Source of the DNA: Mesorhabditis belari
Lineage: Eukaryota; Nematoda; Chromadorea; Rhabditida; Rhabditidae
DNA: 64,000 nucleotides
Direction: 5' to 3'
Assembly (NCBI GenBank): GCA_958450365.1
Contig: CAUEEP010000742.1
Location: forward strand, 4,879,001 to 4,943,000
In this document: positions 43,601-52,824 of the stretch, in pieces
How the letters are laid out: each line of letters opens with the position of its first letter
Position numbering within the stretch: position 1 is the stretch's first letter
Position numbers and translations under genes: made by a program
Notes under the pieces: model-generated
What the model was told of the DNA's origin: nothing
Seen by the model: only the letters and a program-made list of their open reading frames with translations
Database searches by the model: none

Positions 43601-44943
43601 TGCCCTCTCAGCACCAAATAAAGTGAGGAAAAGATTAGAAAAAAGATTTTTATGATATCTAAATATTTGAAAACATTCTATTGTGGTGGATAAACGATTC
43701 CTTTACTCAAATATCCATCAATTTTTCAGGAAGATCAAGCTGGGATTCGTCGCCGTGCCGGTCACAAACTCAACTGTACAGGCGATAACTACTATGTGGC
43801 TGGCTTGGAGCCGATCAACACTCAATGCAACTTTACGGGTTAGTTAGATCGATACATTAAACACATTAAACAGACTACAGACTATGAAAACTATGTTATT
43901 TTAACTCTTCTAGACAAAAATTCAAAGAAAATCTTCCAGGTTTTGGTGCATATTATGCTTTTCAAAATGGTGTCCGAAAAGCTATCACTTATATGGAAAG
44001 TGAAATGGATAAGCATCATCCAACGATTGGATGGCTCAATGATTACGCGAGAAAGCACGATATGACACAAAATTGGTGAGCAGTTTGTTTATCGCGTTGA
44101 ACATTCAGAGTAAACAATCCCTTTTGCAGTAAAAGGAGCCCTACTTTTTGTGCTTAAAATTAAGCTACAGTTGGAACTAGGGCAGATCAAAATTACGCGC
44201 CACGGGACTCGAACCCGTGACCTTTCTCTTACCGGCCAACTGTGCTAACCATTACACGACAAGGCAGTTCGCTTATCACAGAGAGAGTTAACTCTATCGT
44301 ATCCTCAGGTATCTTCGCGACATCACGCAATTCGTCCAAATGCAACTCGGTCAGCTTCAACAAGCTGAGAGACAGCTCAGGTATCACAAGACAAAAAGAA
44401 TTCTCTATTTTTCAAAAAGCAAAGCTTTACATACCGTAAATGCTGTAATTGGACCTCATGGGGTTAACTCTACCGTATCCTCAGGTATCTTCGCGACATC
44501 ACGCATGTCGCCCAAATGCAACTCTATTACTATTTTTACTATTTTTCCTTCCCCCTCTAGGGTGGGGTATTATTAAAGGGGTGGGGTATTATTTTCCCCC
44601 TCCCGCTCTAGTGTGGGGTATTATTAGAGAGGGGAGGGGTACTATTAGAGGGGTGGGGTTCAATTACAGTATTTACGGTACATTTAAAAAGATGTCATTC
44701 AAAAGTTTGCATAAAATATCAAGCTATAGATTATGGTAGACTAAATGAACCCATAAATGCTAATCATATTTCAGGAATCAATTGAATCCTCTTTTCTTCG
44801 AGAATACCGTCGAGGAGTTCGTCTTTGAGACAATCGGTCCACACATCGATAAACTCACAAAAATGGTGGCCGATGCGGAGAGATTGAGGAAATTGCGCGT
44901 TTGGCCAAAACGGCATTTCCCCATAAAAAAAGACGAGCTATAA
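40700..44943 (+). CDS. HEXD: Hexosaminidase D-type GH20 glycosidase with KDEL end
   Basis: Multi-exon retaining beta-N-acetylhexosaminidase of the HEXD branch (GH20). An acceptor lies 8 nt before ATG 40700; the frame reads MVWLLRQFRRRGISA then a hydrophobic segment MFGVALVIITLLQITSSAPQ, a signal peptide or type II anchor. A Gln/Pro-rich linker follows. The catalytic part starts VHFDLKGAPPKVPYFLQLLE (about 41338), then MIEWEDMFPY, LIIVPLVQTFAHLEW, FHIGCDEAFL (the Asp-Glu catalytic pair), WHDML, EPVVWDYSEG, FPAVWASSAYKGA, GIIITGWQRYDHMAGLCEIL. The C terminus is HFPIKKDEL with TAA at 44941-44943. Human HEXD lacks a signal peptide; nematode relatives trim N-glycans in the secretory pathway. Introns hold a tRNA-like piece, a MITE and several tandem repeats. 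A later in-frame Met at 40745 is an alternative start. Confidence 0.9.
41866..42010. repeat. CCTCTAGAAC tandem repeat
   Basis: About fourteen units of the 10-bp motif TCTAGAACCC in a HEXD intron, each containing TCTAGA. Confidence 0.95.
42476..42505. repeat. GAA trinucleotide repeat
   Basis: Nine GAA-type triplets in a HEXD intron. Confidence 0.85.
43000..43112. repeat. ATTCAGTCTAGA degenerate repeat
   Basis: Five or six irregular units of TATTCAGTCTAGATTAGGG in a HEXD intron. Confidence 0.75.
44193..44266 (-). pseudogene. tRNA-like sequence (degenerate)
   Basis: On the minus strand TCGTGTAATGGTTAGCAC and TCACGGGTTCGAGTCCCGTG form a D-arm-like part and a perfect T arm. The anticodon region contains GGCCGGTAAGAG and lacks a good stem. 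It lies in the HEXD intron next to a MITE and shares CCGGTAAG with the copy at 3438-3513. Confidence 0.5.
44285..44512. repeat. 50-bp direct duplication at MITE edge
   Basis: GTTAACTCTATCGTATCCTC...GACATCACGCA at 44287-44330 is repeated at 44463-44506, with the left end of the family-A element at 44432 between them. Confidence 0.8.
44432..44680. mobile_element. MITE family A, divergent copy 7
   Basis: It keeps the terminal inverted repeats (TACCGTAAATGCTGTAATTG / CAATTACAGTATTTACGGTA), but the interior is different: duplicated host-like sequence and repeated GGGGTGGGGTATTATT. It may be an internally rearranged derivative. Confidence 0.8.
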
Positions 44944-45648
44944 AAAACCCAAAAAACCCTTTTTTGAATCCCCTATTACCCTATTTACTCTTTGTTTTAC
45001 CTCAATTTTTACCCATTGTACTCTACGAAAAATTCCACGAATTTGGACCAAATAATAGAATACCCATATACCCTATGTGAAAAAAAGGATGGATGATGCA
45101 GCTGTAAAAGTAAAATCTCTTCTCATTTAACAGCAAAATTTAACCGTTTGTGTATTTTCTCATTTTTCGTTCGAATTTCCGGGGAACACACGCATTAACT
45201 ACGGGGCTCAGAAAAATTCGAAAATCGAAAACGCAACTCCAATCTAAACGATTACATTCTTTTGATGTGCCTCTTTGAAGTGGCCAAATGAACGCTCAAA
45301 TGTTGTTGTGATCATAGGTTATCGTTTTGTCTTTGAAGTCAGCCCTTTTTCCTTTGCATCCTCAATTTTTATTTCGGGTCTTTGTCTTCAGCAATTGCTT
45401 TAAGCATTCCTCTTTTTTTTTATTTGTTTTGCTTATTTATTCAACACTATATTGTGATATTTTTTCAAGATTTATTTTACCAAACCGGGTATAAAAATAA
45501 AAAATGATTTTAAACGTAAATATCACATGCAAGAGATCAATTAAATTAAAAGCAAAGCAACGTTTAGCATTATATGGTATATTTAATTAACTTAATGAAA
45601 ATAATAATTCGCAAAAAATAAATAATAACAACCAGTATAGTATACAAA
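44944..45648. other. Convergent 3' region between HEXD and SLMAP
   Basis: AT-rich sequence where two genes converge. I see no gene and no repeat copies. Confidence 0.6.
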
Positions 45649-48486
45649 TCAATCCTGTTTGAACCCGATTTTCCTTGCGATCCAAGTGTAGATGTAGCTG
45701 ATGAACAGTATGATGATTGAGAAGATTGGAATGATCGATAGCAAAACCTGAAAGAAAGAATAACATATATTACTCAACGACAGGTTGCTTTAGAATAATA
45801 ATAAAGCAAAATTATCTACCACATTATCTTGATAAGGCATCGTTTGTTGTAGCGCGGTTTCATTAAGTGACGTTGGATCGATTGGCGCATCGAGGCCAAC
45901 TTGGCGGGTGGCGGCTTCTATACGAAGCGTCGAAATTTCTGCTTTGCAATCGTCCAAAGTAGCTAAATTTTCAACAACTTTCATCTTTTAAAAGACACAA
46001 CAAACCTTGAAGCTTAGTATTTTCTTCTTTGAGTCGTGCCAGCTCTTTGACCAATTCCTCGTCGGACGATTCCTCTTTGACATTGAAACCCGGTCCTAAA
46101 CCCACAAATAAAATGCTAAAATTAACAAAATTAGAATTATTTGTACCATCGCGTCGTAGTTCTGGAACTTCTTCGCCGCTTTCCCTTGACGCTTCATCTT
46201 TGATTGTGCTTGGGATGTCGGACGTCGGTTGATGGCTCGTTTCTGGATCATCTTCATGCTTTCTTGGAGACGAGAAATCGTTGATTGGTTGTGGCTGGTT
46301 CTCGGACTCAGATTCTAAACAAAAGCTTCAGTAAGTTAAAAAGTTAAAAGACTTACTCAAAAGCTCCGCCTTTACTTCAAGCTCGTACACGAGTTTCTTG
46401 TTTTCCTCGCGCAGCTCCTCTAAGGCGCTAACCACCGTCGCGTTGTAGTTGCTCAGCGATTCGTACTAAAAAAAACCCAATCGTGAGGCAAATAGTTCTT
46501 GAAACAAACGTACTCTTTGCTTAATGATCTGAAATTCCTCTTCGAGTGTCATCAAGCTTCGTTCGGTGTCGTTCAATCGGAGTTCCGCTTCGGCTCGCTC
46601 CTCTTGCGCCTTCGTAATTTCCTCGCGTGTTCGAGCCAAGTATTTGCTTTTGTCTTCAAGATATTGATCCATCTCGATGCGAATCATGTCGTTGTTCTTG
46701 CTTTTTCCACAGAGGAGCAACTGCTCCTCCAGTACGGCAATTCTAAAAGTTATGAAAAATTCTAATAATAAAGTAACTGATTATAAATAAATTAACAAAG
46801 TTGACAAAAAATTATCAAACCTTGCGAGCAGGCGATCCTCAGTCAGAAACGATTTCCACGCTTGGTCTGTGGCTATTTCCGCGCTCATAAGTTGAGCTTG
46901 CAGTTGAGCAATCTTCTCATCACGGTACTTCTCTCTAAAGACAAAACGTTGGCTTTAAAAACTTAAACCAAACTACCTTAACAGCGCCTCCTTGAGGAAC
47001 TGTTGCATTTGGAAGAGCTGTTGACTGTTGACAAGTGATCCACTGTAGCTTTGATTGGCAGGCGATAGCTCCAGTGTGTTTCTAAAATGATCAAACATCA
47101 ATATCGCAATACTAATTAGGCACTAACGTTTGGTTCTCTACTTCTTCGCCATTTTCATCGAAAAGTCGGACCATTGCCAAAATGCATCCATGTGATACTA
47201 AAGAAATAAATGCTCTAATAAAACAAAATGCTCCAACTTTTGTTCGTATTCTCCACAATTTCCACGCCAAATTGAATGATGTCTCCGGTGTTGATCTGTC
47301 TCGGCTCTGAATCTTCTCCCGTCTGTGCCAGCCTTTCATTGTTCACGAATGTCCCTAAATTTTAAATGTTATTCAACACCAGAACATTAAAGGGGCCGTC
47401 CGAAAATAAAACGAAAACAATAACATTGACATTTAATATTTTATTTTTCTAAAGGGCCTAAATCTTATCAGATTTTGCCTGGTTTCTTCCACTTAAAAAT
47501 TCATAACTTTGCTCAAAATCAATAGTCGTAGTCGCTTTTTATTTTTATATTAAAACGCCTAGGCGCATCTTTTTGTTCAAATCAAATTATTACAATCCGA
47601 TGAATACGCAATTATGAGGGACCAAAGAAAGGCCTTTCGAAAACAAATTATGATAGGCCAAGTTTAAAACTTAATAGCTCAGTCCTTTTTAACTTTTTTC
47701 CATTATCTCTTCAAATATTATTACGAAAACATTAAAATTTTTATTAAGAAGCCTTTTGAAGAAAATCGGCTCAGTAGTTTTCGAGATTTGGGGGAAACGT
47801 GAGAAATTATGGCCGTAACTCAGTGCAGATTTTAGGAAAAGTGGTCAGTTTGGTTTCGTTTTGAAGAAAATCAAAATCTTTTCAAAATTTGGCATTAAAT
47901 TTACGTTTGTTGAGAATGTTTACCTAGCGGGGATTTGTCGCGCTTATATACTCGGCGAACAAAGGTTAAATGCAAATTCCACAGTTTACAACTGAATATC
48001 TTTTTAAAGCATGGCGCTTCGTGGGTTATTTAAGCGTTCCATGGAACACGCTTTTGCTCATAAATCAGTGTTTTTCTCGAAAACTGTAAAACTTTCGACA
48101 TTTTCTAATATCATATTCGTGATGATGGGTTACGATACGTATAATAAATGTTCTAGAAACTTGCTTTGAGAACGTTAATTTCTATATGGTTCTACCCCCT
48201 TTACTCACTCTCTGATTAACCTCCCCAAATCAATCCTAACAGAGAATACCTTACCATTGCTGCTTTTTGTGTCCTTGAGCATGAAAGCGCCACCGGAGTA
48301 CCACAAGATCGCGTGATTCCTCGATAAAACTTTGCAGTCGAAAATGGCGTTGTCCGTGGCGGGTTTGAGTCGGGCCACCGAGCGTCCAATCTTCAGCGGA
48401 TCCTGCGCGTTTCCGACCCGACATCGCCGCTCGTCGAATGGATGCGATTGGGCACACGGATTGAGGATGATCATCGGGCCCTTCAT
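45649..48486 (-). CDS. SLMAP: SLMAP homologue: FHA domain, coiled coil, tail anchor
   Basis: Exon 1 (48255-48486) encodes MKGPMIILNPCAQSHPFDER and the FHA core KIGRSVARLKP, FDCKVLSRNHAILWYSGG, LKDTKSSNG; exon 2 continues TFVNNERLAQTGED and INTGDIIQFGVEI. All are near-identical in pattern to human SLMAP. Then comes SHGCILAMVRLFDENGEE, a long coiled coil (QLFQMQQFLKEALLREKYRD; EMDQYLEDKSKYLARTREEI; SYLSNYNATVV-type segments), an acidic linker, a final coiled coil, and a C-terminal membrane anchor VVLLSIIPIFSIIILFISYI followed by RKIGFKQD. SLMAP binds phosphorylated MST kinases through its FHA domain and recruits the STRIPAK phosphatase. The protein is shorter than vertebrate SLMAP in the central coil. 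Intron 1 (about 900 bp) is the only long one and holds nothing I recognise. Confidence 0.92.
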
Positions 48487-49020
48487 TCTAAATATGAAGA
48501 ATTCAAGTTAACAAGAAAAGTGTAGAAAACAAATTTTTAAAGTTCGAAGAAACGTTGGAACTTTTCGCAATTTTGCCACGAAGGTCGAAAGTTACTTGAC
48601 CTTATATAGTTAAAGCTGAAGCTATTCAATAAAGCGCTTGAATATTTTGGCCATATTATGGTCAATGTCAACGTAGAGTAAACCATTCAAAAAAGATTTT
48701 CTTGAGCAATCCAATCATATGCGCACCCTCTCGTTAGTGCTCTAATCGGGTAAACTTGGCCTTTACGCGTTCTTCTATCCATTCTATTTGGTGCTCTTGC
48801 CCTCACCCGCGCACAATTCACCGTATTTTAGCAAAATCATCTCTTCGAAATTCGCGCTAACTAAAGAATCACTGCCTGTTTTGAAAATTCTAGCATTTTT
48901 TGTTGTTCTGCTAATGTATAACCTAAAGTAGTTTTGTTTATGTTCCCCGTAGTGGGTATTTGTTTCCCCATTCTCTTTATAAAGATTTATTAATTTGTTG
49001 ATGCTTTAGATCTCTGCTGC
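48487..49020. promoter_or_regulatory. Divergent intergenic region SLMAP / tafazzin cluster
   Basis: 534 bp between two genes that point away from each other, so it should contain both promoters. No TATA-type or other specific element is obvious. A GATGCTTTAG acceptor lies 11 nt before the tafazzin ATG. Confidence 0.5.
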
Positions 49021-49884
49021 ATGACCGGAAGCTATGTGGACCGAGCGAAAACGGGAACCGGCTTCCAATACCCGTGGCCTTTTCCCGTTGGATCGCCGAC
49101 TGTCGGATACAAGATTGCCAGCTATGCCACGTTGACGTTTGTTCGATCTCTCTCGAGACTCCTCTTTTTCGCCGGAATCAACAAATTGCAAGTGGACGAT
49201 CGAGAGAAATTCGTCAAGGCGCTCGAAGATCGATCACGTCCACTCATCACCATGACGAATCACCGATGCAATGTTGATGACCCGTTGATGTGGACGCTTT
49301 TGACGTGGCCCGAATATTTTCGAAACATTGATCGTCAACGATACACCCTTGCCGCTCACAACATTTGCTTCTCAAAACAATGGCATACCACAATGTTCTC
49401 CTTGGGGAATTGCGTGCCGTGTGTTCGCGGTGAAGGTGTCTTTCAGAAAGGAATGGATTTCTCAATAGATAAGTTAAACGAACGAGGATGGGTGCACATA
49501 TTTCCCGAAGGAAAAGTCACTGAGACGCCGCTTCGAGTAAAATGGGGAGTTGGGAGATTGGTGATGGAGCCGAAAAATGCGCCAATCGTGCTACCGATTT
49601 GGATGAAAGGAATGGAAACTATTTGGCCAAATCACCCTCCATATTATCCAAGTTTTGGCAAAACGGTAAAAGTCACAATAGGCGATCCATGGGATACGAC
49701 TGAATTGAGGGAAACATTGAACGATTATCGACCCGAATGGAGTGAACAACAAAAACGAAAATTGGCGACCGATCAAGCGCAAGAGCTTTTATTCCAATTA
49801 GGAGAGAAATGCGGAGATCTTGAGCCTGGGTCAACTGCTCGTTTGCATAAAGAACATCAAAAACCAATTGAACTTTTTAGATGA
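49021..49884 (+). CDS. TAFAZZIN: Tafazzin, cardiolipin-remodelling transacylase
   Basis: Intronless 287-residue protein. Tafazzin moves acyl chains between phospholipids and lysocardiolipin at mitochondrial membranes; the worm gene is acl-3. The acyltransferase HX4D motif is clear: NHRCNVDDPLMW with H81 and D86. Other family blocks are RYTLAAHNICFSKQWHTTMF, VPCVRGEGVFQKGMD, and FPEGKVTETP (FPEG at 161-164), then VLPIWMKGMETIWPN and GKTVKVTIGDPWD. A hydrophobic N-terminal stretch (LTFVRSLSRLLFFAGI) fits a membrane-inserted segment. Length matches the family. It is the first gene of a tight head-to-tail cluster, 123 bp before the SmG start, with no AATAAA between them. Confidence 0.95.
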   Translation: MTGSYVDRAKTGTGFQYPWPFPVGSPTVGYKIASYATLTFVRSLSRLLFFAGINKLQVDDREKFVKALEDRSRPLITMTNHRCNVDDPLMWTLLTWPEYFRNIDRQRYTLAAHNICFSKQWHTTMFSLGNCVPCVRGEGVFQKGMDFSIDKLNERGWVHIFPEGKVTETPLRVKWGVGRLVMEPKNAPIVLPIWMKGMETIWPNHPPYYPSFGKTVKVTIGDPWDTTELRETLNDYRPEWSEQQKRKLATDQAQELLFQLGEKCGDLEPGSTARLHKEHQKPIELFR

Positions 49885-50007
49885 GAATTTTAGGCATTGC
49901 AAATATAGACACGATTTTGTGCTTACGGGTTGTTTTCAATTTGTTTTCTTATTTTATTTCAGAGTTTATTAGGTTATAAAGTTTTCTTATTCAGAGATCA
50001 CGCAAAA

Positions 50008-50376
50008 ATGAGCAAGGCCCATCCACCAGAGTTGAAGAAGTACATGGACAAGGAGATGGATCTCAAGCTGAACGGAAATCGACGTGTTTCCGGTAAGAGT
50101 CGAGGTTTTTTCACTTATGTATTTCATTTCTAGGAATTCTCCGAGGATTCGACCCTTTCATGAACATGGTCATCGATGACGCCGTTGAGCACACAAAGGT
50201 AGCACCTGGATTTTTAGTCAGAACAATAAAATTCGAATTTTCACATGATAATATAACCCCGCCTTTAGCATTATTATACTGTTTTTCTTTAGAATGGCCA
50301 GGATCTCCCAATGGGAATGATCGTTGTTCGAGGATCAAGTGTCGTTATTATGGAGCCAAAAGAGCGGATCGTCTAA
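50008..50376 (+). CDS. SNRPG: Small nuclear ribonucleoprotein G (SmG)
   Basis: Three exons (50008-50092, 50134-50198, 50293-50376) give 77 residues, the normal SmG length: [39 protein letters not shown] (Sm1 motif), [11 protein letters not shown], then [16 protein letters not shown] (Sm2 motif). SmG is one of seven proteins in the Sm ring on spliceosomal snRNAs; the worm gene is snr-7. An acceptor TTATTCAG lies 13 nt before the ATG, and a second TTTATTTCAG lies further upstream in the short gap after tafazzin. An AATAAA sits at 50476-50481, about 100 bp after the stop. Confidence 0.95.
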
Positions 50377-50622
50377 AAATTATATAATTTTATTTCCATT
50401 GGGTTATTTTGTTATCTATTCCCACTTTTCAATGTTGTTATTTCTTTTTTGGTGATCTCAGTGTTCAAGTATAAGAATAAAGCCTTGTTTTTAATTGTTT
50501 ATTTCTGTTTATGGTTAATACATGTTTAGTACATGACATTATTTTGATTTATTTTTGGGTTTTTGAAAAAAAGAGGATAATGCGTTCTCATTAATGTCAT
50601 AAGTTTTCCAGGTAGACAAAAG

Positions 50623-52453
50623 ATGCCTTACGAAACGGTGATGGATCCGGCTGGCACGATGAGAGCGTTCAAGAGCGCATTTGCCGAGGTATCATTTTGT
50701 GACGTTATGAGAAAACAGGGCTTTAGGTTGTCGCAAACCCTGATTGGAAGACGGCTCGCTTGATTGAACGCCAACGATGGAATCCTTACTCATTCGAGGG
50801 AGGGTAAGTTTTTTTTGTTTATCTTGCTGGTTCTAGGCATTAGATTTCACTCTATCAATGTTTATTTTAGTTCGACTTGTGCAATTGCCGGTGCAGATTT
50901 TGTGGTTCTTGCATCAGACACTCGAATGTCTCAACACGAGGTCAACATCATCACTCGTGATGCTGAGAAAATGTTTGTGCAGTTTTTGTGCAAGCTAAAA
51001 CTGTTTTTAGGCACGTTCTCAATGACAACTGTGTGTTGGCCACCTCAGGATTTTATGGAGACGTTTTGCAACTGAAGCGTGTATTGCAGGTATTGTTTAT
51101 GTTGTCTTTAAAAGTTGATTAGTTAGTTAAACGAGAGATTATTTTCGTATGTTTAGTCACGTCTGCACAAATATCGCTTCGACTACCGCAGCGAAATGAC
51201 CGTGGATCTTTGTGCTGAGCTCTTGGCTAGGTGAGTCGATTTAAGCGTTTGAAATTTACTGATTGATTTGTTCAAGGAATCTCTATTACCGCCGTTTCTT
51301 CCCCTATTTGACCGGTGCCATCCTTGCTGGTGTCGATGAGAATGGTAACCAAATTTTGTAAAAATCTTATTATAGGACGCAAAGTCTGTCTGTGTCCGTT
51401 CACTTCATAACTCGAGACCCAGTAGAGATTTTGTGCTGATTTGTGGGGGACAATATGCAATCGCCCCCGATGGTTTGGCTTGTCGAATCAGAATTGAAAA
51501 ACCTTGAACCGTTTTTGAGTAAAGTTAGAAAAACCGAAATTAGCGGCGAAATCAAAGGTCGCCTAGAGGTACTTCAAAAGTGAATTTTAGGTTCATTTTT
51601 TCTAAATGTATTGGGAAAAATATGATTATCTTTTGGCACTAAAAACATTTTGAAAATTTTTGGTTTTTTTTACAAAAAAACGACAAAGACGAAAAATTCG
51701 GAGGCGGCAGTCAAAGGGATTTTGGGTAAACGGGAAAATTAGCCTCCCAAACCCAGTTTAGTTATTGAAATTCATGTTTAGTAGTAAATTAGTAAACCGT
51801 AGTAAATGTGCCAACAATTAATACTAAAGTTTGACTCATGTGAACTGTGCGTCAACCCAAATCAAATCAGCAGTTAACCCCCGGCGTTTAGCGGGGGATT
51901 AACTGCCGGTTGTAACACGTGTAATGAATCCTATATTGACTAAAGAACTTCTGTTTAGGAAAAGGAGCCGTGTTCAGTTACGATCCAATTGGATGCATCG
52001 AACGTCTCACATACACCGCTTCGGGTGCCGCTGAACCGATGATTATCCCATTCTTGGATTGTCAGGTATGCTTTTAAAGGTGTAGATGTTAAAGATTTCA
52101 AATCCATGCTTAGTATGATACATTTTTATTTTTAGATTGGACATGTAACTCTATCGGATAGCGCTGATAAGCCCGAGCTGACTCTTGAACGTGCAAAGTC
52201 GCTGATCAAGGTTTGTTTATTTTAAAGCTCTTAACAGATAATTTTGAATGTCACAGTACAACGAATTTTTCTGACTTCAATTTTGCAAAAGTATCTATTC
52301 TGTGTTAATCTCAAACTTTTTAATATTCTCGTTTAGGATGCGTTCCGCGGAGCAGCTGAGAGGGAAATTTCAACTGGAGACAAGATTCATTTGATCGTCG
52401 CTCGAGCCGGACAACCAATTGAGTCGACGTTTTTGCCCCTTCGTGAGGATTAA
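50623..52453 (+). CDS. PSMB1: Proteasome 20S subunit beta-6 (PSMB1 type)
   Basis: Nine exons (50623-50688, 50727-50803, 50871-50972, 51011-51089, 51157-51230, 51277-51344, 51959-52065, 52136-52210, 52337-52453) in consistent phase. Landmarks: RWNPYSFEGGSTCAIAGADF, VVLASDTRMSQHEVN, ITRDAEKMHVLNDNCVLATS, GFYGDVLQLKRVLQSRL, NLYYRRFFPYLTGAILAGVD, ENGKGAVFSYDPIGCIERLT, and SLIKDAFRGAAEREISTGDK. This aligns with PSMB1, a structural non-catalytic beta subunit (worm pbs-6); Ser follows the Gly-Gly where active subunits have Thr1. An acceptor TTTTCCAG lies 11 nt before the ATG. Intron 6 (51345-51958) holds repeat R. Third gene of the putative operon. Confidence 0.94.
51366..51935. repeat. Dispersed intronic repeat R, copy 2
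   Basis: Matches 18526-19078 at CGCAAAGTCTGTCTGTGTCC, ATAACTCGAGACCCAGTAGA, and GTCGCCTAGAGGTACTT. Its right side has a small inverted repeat CAGTTAACCCCCGGCG / GCGGGGGATTAACTG that the other copy lacks. It lies inside PSMB1 intron 6. Confidence 0.65.
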
Positions 52454-52824
52454 TATTTTTCCGAGTTTTGCTATTTAAATCAATTTTATTTGTCGTCTAT
52501 TCTTTTGCATTAAATTTTCGGCTGTGATTTGTAAAAACTTATAAATTATTCAAATTCTTATAAAAGGAACAAAATGGACATTGTATAACATAAAACGAAA
52601 TTCCAGTCGAGAGAGTTACAGGCTAAAGAATTTTCCTTCCCTTCCCGTATTGCTTATGCAAAACCCACACACTGAATGCATCGGTGAGAGATTGATTGTA
52701 AATATTGAACAACGAGTCGCTCACCAAACCGATAAGAACCGCTCTCTAACACAAATTGCAACCTATTTGCACTATTTGCCACTGCACCTATTTGCGAATA
52801 ATTTATGACCTGTTCGTCAAGGCA
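52454..52824. other. Spacer between PSMB1 and first SLC22 gene
   Basis: 371 bp with no gene. The plus frame at 52581-52808 has no family resemblance. Confidence 0.5.
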
